NCBI GenBank assembly: GCA_045648175.1
Contig: JAZRNN010000073.1
Span: 1 to 10,702 of the forward strand
Length of the DNA stretch: 10,702 nt
Direction: 5' to 3'
Origin: SIG440 sp045648175
Lineage (GTDB): Bacteria; Bacillota; Clostridia; Monoglobales; Monoglobaceae
The translations under genes and the position numbers were made by a program. Below, piece after piece: positions 7,227-10,702 of this stretch (the first letter of the stretch is position 1; the number at the start of each line of letters is the position of its first letter). Under the pieces are notes generated by a model. The model searched no databases, had not been told where the DNA came from, and was given only the letters and a program-made list of their open reading frames with translations.

Positions 7227-7881
7227 AATTTTTGTTTAAGTTCCATAAGAAAGTTTGCTCGGCTCTGAAGAAAAAACTTTCCTCTACTTTGTTTTCCCAT
7301 TTGAAAACACCATCAGCAACATTGTAAATTATATAAACCTCAGGATGAGAATATATAATCCCCAACGCTCTTGATGTTCTGGCGTTCATAAATAACCCTG
7401 CAGATTTTAATTCTGCAGACGAATAAAATTCTGCTGTGTTTTTTTCAACACAATACTCCGACAAGTCTGTTTCGTCTGCTCTTGTAAATCCATGTGTTTT
7501 TTTCATAAGAGTTTTTTCATCAGGGAATATTTTTATGTCTGCTAGGTTAAGCATAACCAGAACCTCACCAAGTCTGTGATAACGCTCTCGTCTGTAATCA
7601 TCGTTTCTTATTTTATTTGTTGATGAAGCTCCTTCAAAACAGTCTGAAAATCTTTCGGGGAAATTAGCGCTTAAATAGTTTTTGCATTTTGGTGTTAATC
7701 TTAAATATTTTTCAAAACAATATTTGTACACTTTTATAAACCCATTTGAATTGAGTCTGCAAATAGTTTTCCTTATGTACTCTTTTCCATAATTCAGCTT
7801 ATATAACTCGTCTGTTCTTATCTCGCCTGCAAGTCCGATAAGGCTTACAAGTCTGTATTCTATCGTATCCTTTTTAATCAT
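7180..7881 (-). CDS. Winged-helix protein of mobile-element type (replication-relaxation-like), probably 3'-truncated
   Basis: The 233-residue frame has AAGGAGG before ATG 7881. Residues 8-66 look like a winged helix: YRLVSLIGLAGEIRTDEL, then a recognition-helix-like YGKEYIRKTICRLNSNGFI (31-49), then a wing ending LRLTPKCKNYL (60-70). This resembles the N-terminus of replication-relaxation (Replic_Relax) proteins found on conjugative elements. The middle (about 90-205) ends with EVYIIYNVADGVFKWENKVE (181-200), a pattern I associate with the same element-borne proteins. From about residue 212 the frame reads the adjacent dnaK-like fragment out of phase (QTFL, then a Lys/Tyr/Arg-rich tail), so the native C-terminus seems lost. 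It may still be expressed. Function is unproven; the family link is tentative. Confidence 0.7.
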   Translation of the reverse strand: MIKKDTIEYRLVSLIGLAGEIRTDELYKLNYGKEYIRKTICRLNSNGFIKVYKYCFEKYLRLTPKCKNYLSANFPERFSDCFEGASSTNKIRNDDYRRERYHRLGEVLVMLNLADIKIFPDEKTLMKKTHGFTRADETDLSEYCVEKNTAEFYSSAELKSAGLFMNARTSRALGIIYSHPEVYIIYNVADGVFKWENKVEESFFFRAEQTFLWNLNKNYDAYRKRKSDYYYRK

Positions 7882-7945
7882 AACTGAATTTTCCTCCTTG
7901 TTTTTGTTTTAACCTAAGTTTTCTAAATTACGGTCTTTTTTCAAG

Positions 7946-7988
7946 GGAGAAAAAGCCGTCAAACCCTTATCTTTACGACTTTTTCTCC
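7946..7988 (-). repeat. 14-bp inverted repeat between two operons
   Basis: GGAGAAAAAGCCGT (7946-7959) faces ACGACTTTTTCTCC (7975-7988) across a 15-base spacer. On the plus strand one pair is mismatched (C/A), but in RNA from the minus strand that pair becomes U-G, so the stem is unbroken. There is no T-tract after it, so it is not a standard terminator. It could be an operator, a conjugation or replication site, or an RNA element for the winged-helix gene that starts 65 bases downstream. Confidence 0.65.
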
Positions 7989-7998
7989 GCATCATAAA

Positions 7999-8013
7999 AT
8001 TTTTTCAAAAAAT
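7999..8013. repeat. Short AT palindrome in the same intergenic gap
   Basis: ATTTTTT (7999-8005) and AAAAAAT (8007-8013) are perfect inverted arms around one C. It lies 32 bases past the preceding gene's stop. It might assist termination or simply reflect AT-richness. Confidence 0.35.
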
Positions 8014-8044
8014 CGCTGTTTTGGGATATGGATTTTTGGTTGTT

Positions 8045-8728
8045 TTAAGCGGTTTTACTATGGTCCAAAAAGAAGTCCGAAAAGTGTCTTTCTGGCATAA
8101 CATAAACCTTTGTGTGATTGTAATCACCCTCGCGTGAAATCTGACATAGACTCAAATAATTATCACTGTCATCGGGCACAACAAAGCTTGAAATTGCATC
8201 AATAACTTGCTTCAATTCTTTGTTGTCATGGTCGCCTCGGCGAATATTTTTATTGTTTTTGTCGTAGACAAATTCAATGCACATCATAGCTTTTTCATTT
8301 ATGAAAACCTCTTTGCTTTTCGAAAAGTTTTCCATTGCAAAGAACAAAGGCTCAAATAAATATTCCGCTTTTGCTTTCGCTTTAGTTGGCAAAATCATCG
8401 GCAGTGTTATCTCTAAAATTTCACCTTTTTTCTGTATGGTGATACCCATACTATCGGCACACTTAATCAGAATCTCCTTTTTGGATTCTTGTTTTACATT
8501 TGCCATCATTTCTCTTACATAGCACATAAAACATTCTGCTATGTATTCAAAATCTTGATAATTTTCATCTGTTATCAGTCTTTCAAGCTTATCAATGTAC
8601 CGCAGAAGTTTTGCACCGTCAATTTCAGGAGCAGGTTCCTGATTTTTAAACTTTTCCAGGTCGCTCTGGATTTGTTCAAAATCCATTTCAAGTTTTACAT
8701 TATTGGTATTAATTCTGTTATAGGTCAT
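8045..8728 (-). CDS. Unrecognised 227-residue protein, third gene of an accessory operon
   Basis: I do not recognise a firm family. The protein is soluble, with no signal peptide or membrane segment. It is helical and charged at the N-terminus (about 12-75: LEMDFEQIQSDLEKFKNQ and LLRYIDKLERLITDENYQDF), followed by a mixed region with ITLPMILPTKAKAKAEYLF (about 106-124) and a C-terminus ending RHFSDFFLDHSKTA. The style recalls DUF6100-type proteins common on conjugative elements of Clostridia, but I cannot confirm this by eye. I place the start at ATG 8728 because GGAGG sits seven bases upstream; the earlier in-frame ATG at 8743 would lie on top of that RBS. The start is 14 bases past the stop of the stalk-domain gene, so the genes are co-transcribed. 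Confidence 0.75.
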   Translation of the reverse strand: MTYNRINTNNVKLEMDFEQIQSDLEKFKNQEPAPEIDGAKLLRYIDKLERLITDENYQDFEYIAECFMCYVREMMANVKQESKKEILIKCADSMGITIQKKGEILEITLPMILPTKAKAKAEYLFEPLFFAMENFSKSKEVFINEKAMMCIEFVYDKNNKNIRRGDHDNKELKQVIDAISSFVVPDDSDNYLSLCQISREGDYNHTKVYVMPERHFSDFFLDHSKTA

Positions 8729-8736
8729 ATCTGTTT

Positions 8737-8741
8737 CCTCC
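8737..8741 (-). promoter_or_regulatory. Ribosome binding site that decides the start at 8728
   Basis: GGAGG lies eight bases before ATG 8728. It overlaps the codons that an upstream ATG at 8743 would use, which argues against that start. Confidence 0.75.
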
Positions 8742-8742
8742 A

Positions 8743-9597
8743 TTATTCTGAATATTTTTCTATCTCATACGGAAGCTTTAAGTTTTCCGTAAAAGTATAC
8801 ATTTTGGTTTCTTTTATCGCTTTATTTCTCACAGACAGTCTGAAAGCGATTTCATCACCATCATTTGGCTTATAAGTTTTCATATCGTCTCTGGTTGTGT
8901 AAAATACTCTTGAGATTGAGTAGATGGTTTTGTAACTGTTTGTACAAGATACAAAATTGCATCTTGAATATTTTTGCCATCCGTTGATAGCACCTTCGTC
9001 TTGCTCATAGGTATTGAACTGAGTGGGATTTAAAAATTCAATTTTAAATTCATAACTGCCACTACGTTCATAATCTCTGTAATTATCAATGTCAATCCAA
9101 AGTAATCTCTTGTCTGAAGGACTTTCTAGATAATTTACAGAAATCTCTGGTTCAGGAAATTCTGTCACTTCCTTTGGCGATGTAATAACAACCGTTGATG
9201 TTTTTTCATCCCAGTTAACTGTACATCCCAAAAGTTCAGAAATAAATCTTATAGGAACCAAGGTTCTTTCGTCTTTCAAAATTCCATATGTATCCATAAC
9301 CATCATTTCGCCGTTTAAGTATGCCATTGGCTGATAAACCGTATAACGAATTTTATCGCTATTCTGTTTAATAACTGCAGTTCTTGTTTCGTTTTCCCAA
9401 TCAACCAAAGCGCCAAGGGCCTCCGATACAAATCTGATTGGTACTAACACTCTGTCTCGCTGGTCAATAAACGGTTTTGCGTCAGGGAAATAAATTTCAT
9501 TCCCATCAAGAGTTACTTTTACATCTGTTTGTGCTGATACGTTCACGCACATTGTCATAATTACAACCATTAATAAAATACTTACTGCCCTTTTCAT
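8743..9597 (-). CDS. Secreted stalk-domain (copper amine oxidase N-terminal-like) protein
   Basis: The 284-residue protein has a signal peptide: MKR, then a hydrophobic stretch to about 20, with a likely cut after VSA (20-22). Two repeats of the copper-amine-oxidase N-terminal-like domain follow. Their signatures RVLVPIRFVSEALGALVDWE (49-68) and RTLVPIRFISELLGCTVNWD (111-130) are nearly the same and each is followed by a TxVI strand. Despite the name, this domain is a wall- or surface-associated stalk module in Clostridia and has no oxidase activity. The remainder (about 150-284) is a mixed region rich in Tyr, Asp and Glu with two cysteines (about 214-219) and no anchor I can see. It sits in the middle of a tight three-gene operon (19 and 14 bases to its neighbours) and has AAGGAA upstream of ATG 9597. 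It probably acts at the cell surface, but what it binds is unknown. Confidence 0.88.
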   Translation of the reverse strand: MKRAVSILLMVVIMTMCVNVSAQTDVKVTLDGNEIYFPDAKPFIDQRDRVLVPIRFVSEALGALVDWENETRTAVIKQNSDKIRYTVYQPMAYLNGEMMVMDTYGILKDERTLVPIRFISELLGCTVNWDEKTSTVVITSPKEVTEFPEPEISVNYLESPSDKRLLWIDIDNYRDYERSGSYEFKIEFLNPTQFNTYEQDEGAINGWQKYSRCNFVSCTNSYKTIYSISRVFYTTRDDMKTYKPNDGDEIAFRLSVRNKAIKETKMYTFTENLKLPYEIEKYSE

Positions 9598-9616
9598 AAG
9601 TCACCGTTCCTTTCTA

Positions 9617-10285
9617 TTATTCAAATACAATTTGTTTCTTTAAGTACAGATTCACAATTGCTTCAAGGACTTTGTTTTTATCCTTTGAGAATCTTGTGAA
9701 GTTTCCAATAGAGTCCAAATCTTCGTGTTCCTCATACGCAAGCGGAACAATATCATCTTCAGACTTTATATTCCACAAATCTTTGTCATTAATGCGGATA
9801 AGCTCTGCGCCCGAAACCTTAAGTCTTTTTGAAAAACCGATAATTTGCTTTTCAATATCTTTTAATTCGAAATCACACATGGTCTCTCTACATTTATCAA
9901 GTGGAATTCCTTGAATGAAAAACATATATAAAAACATCATTGCTCTTTTGAATTTATTAACTGTTCCAAGGGGTACTACATACAAATCCTTTACCAGATT
10001 GTATAATGCATCTACTGCAAGATAATCCGACTTGCCTACAATAAGTTCTCTGGTCTTTAAGCGGTTAAGTGTCTGCTCAAAAGAAACATCTAAGCTCAGA
10101 TTGTATTTTCTCATTCTTCTGTCAAAATCCGCTTTAAGAGTTTCCTTATTTAAAACATTCCAGTGCAGGCTCGTCCATAAAATGAACTCTACCTGTGAAA
10201 GAGCTTTTTCTTCTCCATCTAACACTACAAGTGGTGCTCCGTTTCTTACTACCAATTTTCCTTTTGTTACAAAATATTCAACCAT
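9617..10285 (-). CDS. Unrecognised 222-residue protein, first gene of the accessory operon
   Basis: I do not recognise a family. The start ATG 10285 has an excellent GGAGG about nine bases upstream. Residues 1-30 look like a beta-hairpin (MVEYFVTKGKLVVRNGAPLV) leading into a helical region. Residues 28-100 may be winged-helix-like: ALSQVEFILWTSLHWNVLNK, then FEQTLNRLKTRELIVGKSDYL. A more hydrophobic helix, FKRAMMFLYMFFIQGIPL, follows at about 112-129. A charged C-terminus ends in NKVLEAIVNLYLKKQIVFE. There is no signal peptide, and the hydrophobic helix is too polar at its edges to be a confident membrane anchor. It heads a three-gene operon and is preceded by an intrinsic terminator only about 40 bases upstream, so its expression is probably controlled by read-through. 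A regulatory or DNA-binding role would fit but is inference. Confidence 0.75.
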   Translation of the reverse strand: MVEYFVTKGKLVVRNGAPLVVLDGEEKALSQVEFILWTSLHWNVLNKETLKADFDRRMRKYNLSLDVSFEQTLNRLKTRELIVGKSDYLAVDALYNLVKDLYVVPLGTVNKFKRAMMFLYMFFIQGIPLDKCRETMCDFELKDIEKQIIGFSKRLKVSGAELIRINDKDLWNIKSEDDIVPLAYEEHEDLDSIGNFTRFSKDKNKVLEAIVNLYLKKQIVFE

Positions 10286-10325
10286 TTTTTTAATCCTCCG
10301 ATTTTTTTATTTTTAATAATTGATA

Positions 10326-10362
10326 CAAAAAATGGCAGACTATAGATTTCTATAGTCTGCCA
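10326..10362 (-). terminator. Strong intrinsic terminator or attenuator upstream of the accessory operon
   Basis: TGGCAGACTATAGA (10333-10346) and TCTATAGTCTGCCA (10349-10362) form a perfect 14-bp stem. On the minus strand the stem is followed directly by TTTTTTG (10332-10326). It lies between the upstream leader and the GGAGG of the 222-residue gene, so it can end transcripts from the Doc gene or attenuate the operon below. Confidence 0.88.
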
Positions 10363-10385
10363 AAAAACATACTTGTTTTTAATTT

Positions 10386-10445
10386 TTATAAGAACCTAAA
10401 GTCCTCATCGCTTAAAAGCGAATATTTACGATAAATACCTACCAC
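10386..10445 (-). CDS. Possible 19-residue leader peptide
   Basis: GTG 10445 opens VVGIYRKYSLLSDEDFRFL followed by TAA. It overlaps the end of the 11-residue ORF in another frame and lies just upstream of the terminator hairpin. The acidic, ordered ending RKYSLLSDEDFRFL looks like selected coding sequence rather than chance. The start is weak: GAAAG abuts the GTG. It may be the second half of a leader peptide split by small frameshifts. Confidence 0.35.
   Translation of the reverse strand: MVGIYRKYSLLSDEDFRFL
10409..10420. repeat. Small hairpin within the leader
   Basis: CGCTT and AAGCG pair around AA. It falls inside the 19-residue leader ORF, 47 bases before the terminator stem, where it could act as a pause site. 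It is short enough to be chance. Confidence 0.3.
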
Positions 10446-10474
10446 CTTTCAAAATTCGAGTTGTCATTTGCCAT
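10439..10474 (-). CDS. Possible 11-residue leader peptide
   Basis: ATG 10474 encodes MANDNSNFERW and stops at TAG. There is no obvious ribosome binding site. Its end overlaps the start of the 19-residue ORF. Removing two single bases would join the two into one peptide (ERW, RYLS, then KYSLLSDEDFRFL), which suggests a frameshifted leader or a programmed arrangement. Confidence 0.3.
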   Translation of the reverse strand: MANDNSNFERW

Positions 10475-10571
10475 TTTTACAGCAAACAAAAGTGAACCGC
10501 AACTCCGCAAACCCGCATAAATACTAAGGTTTCGTCTTTGGTCCCTAATGTCCAGTGTTCAGGATAAAAAA

Positions 10572-10702
10572 TTACTTCTTGAATTTATTTATCCATTCTA
10601 AAATTTCATCATATTTCATATTACCTGATGCAACTGATAGGCCGAAGTCAACAACATCTGAATTAGTACAGTTCATTTTTATACCCTCTGCCTCCAAAAA
10701 AG
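10572..10702 (-). CDS. Fic/Doc (death-on-curing) family protein, C-terminal 42 residues; runs off the right edge
   Basis: The minus-strand frame entering at the edge reads FLEAEGIKMNCTNSDVVDF, then GLSVASGNMKYDEILEWI, ending NKFKK and TAA. Doc-type Fic proteins commonly end with a helix of this kind: an F-L-x-x-N/E-G-I opening, an acidic D/E-x-x-x-x-G-L segment, and a closing Y-x-x-I-x-x-W-I-x-x. Fic/Doc enzymes transfer phosphate or nucleotide groups to protein targets, and Doc itself inactivates EF-Tu. The catalytic HxFx(D/N)GNKR motif would lie upstream, outside the window. Assignment rests on 42 residues only. A start at the internal ATG with an AGAGGG before it would give a 34-residue ORF, but the open upstream frame favours a partial gene. 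Confidence 0.65.
   Translation of the reverse strand, partial: FLEAEGIKMNCTNSDVVDFGLSVASGNMKYDEILEWINKFKK

Larger units (their letters stand above)
10286..10571 (-). promoter_or_regulatory. Long leader between the Doc gene and the accessory operon
   Basis: This 286-bp gap holds two short leader ORFs, a small hairpin, a perfect intrinsic terminator and the operon's GGAGG. A possible promoter reads TTGCGG, 17 bases, TAAAAA (about 10503-10475) on the minus strand. The order leader peptide, hairpin, terminator, gene is that of a transcription attenuator. Bases 10536-10560 also resemble part of the left-hand repeats. Confidence 0.5.

Noticed and set aside
8728..8743. Upstream ATG at 8743 as the start of the 227-residue protein
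   Set aside because: The GGAGG needed for ATG 8728 overlaps those codons, and ATG 8743 has no ribosome binding site of its own.
8489..8875. 128-residue hydrophobic frame on the plus strand
   Set aside because: It is antisense to the stalk-domain and 227-residue genes, and its hydrophobicity follows from complementing charged minus-strand codons.
8743..9597. Copper amine oxidase enzyme
   Set aside because: Only the N-terminal-like stalk repeats are present; the large catalytic domain with its quinone-forming tyrosine is absent.

Overview
The window is AT-rich and every gene I can support lies on the minus strand, so transcription runs from high to low coordinates. Codon use, strong GGAGG-type ribosome binding sites, copper-amine-oxidase-like (stalk) domains, RhuM and Doc proteins and large serine recombinases with zinc ribbons all point to a Clostridia-type Firmicute, probably gut-associated. 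The content is mostly accessory DNA: mobile-element genes, toxin/virulence-type genes and broken genes.

Read in the direction of transcription, the layout is as follows. (1) The C-terminal tail of a Fic/Doc (death-on-curing) protein enters from the right edge (10702-10572). (2) A leader of about 285 bp follows, with short peptide ORFs and a strong intrinsic terminator just before the next ribosome binding site, which looks like an attenuator. (3) A tight three-gene operon follows: an unrecognised 222-aa protein, a secreted stalk-domain protein and an unrecognised 227-aa protein. (4) A 160-bp gap carries a 14-bp inverted repeat, then a winged-helix protein gene of mobile-element type whose 3' end looks cut off. 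(5) About 1.8 kb of housekeeping-type DNA follows: the 3' end of an hsp70/dnaK-like gene, an intact alpha/beta hydrolase, and the 5' half of degV. (6) Three tandem large serine recombinase genes follow. The first lacks its N-terminus, including the catalytic serine, and its C-terminus; the second lacks its whole catalytic domain; only the third looks complete. (7) A small membrane protein gene is flanked on both sides by diverged copies of a 190-265 bp promoter/leader repeat with a covarying hairpin. (8) A RhuM-family gene leaves the window at the left edge.

The main story is mosaicism. At two junctions (about 7235 and about 5410) both partner genes are cut in mid-frame, and at a third (about 4050) two recombinase genes have been fused by deletion. 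The 5.41-7.23 kb block is therefore a chromosomal-type fragment wedged between mobile-element DNA. This could come from successive insertion and deletion, or from a mis-assembly. The most interesting signals for new biology are the duplicated promoter-plus-hairpin leaders (366-630 and 1228-1419), the attenuator-like leader (10286-10480), and the triple recombinase cassette. I see no rRNA, tRNA, CRISPR array or complete insertion sequence.
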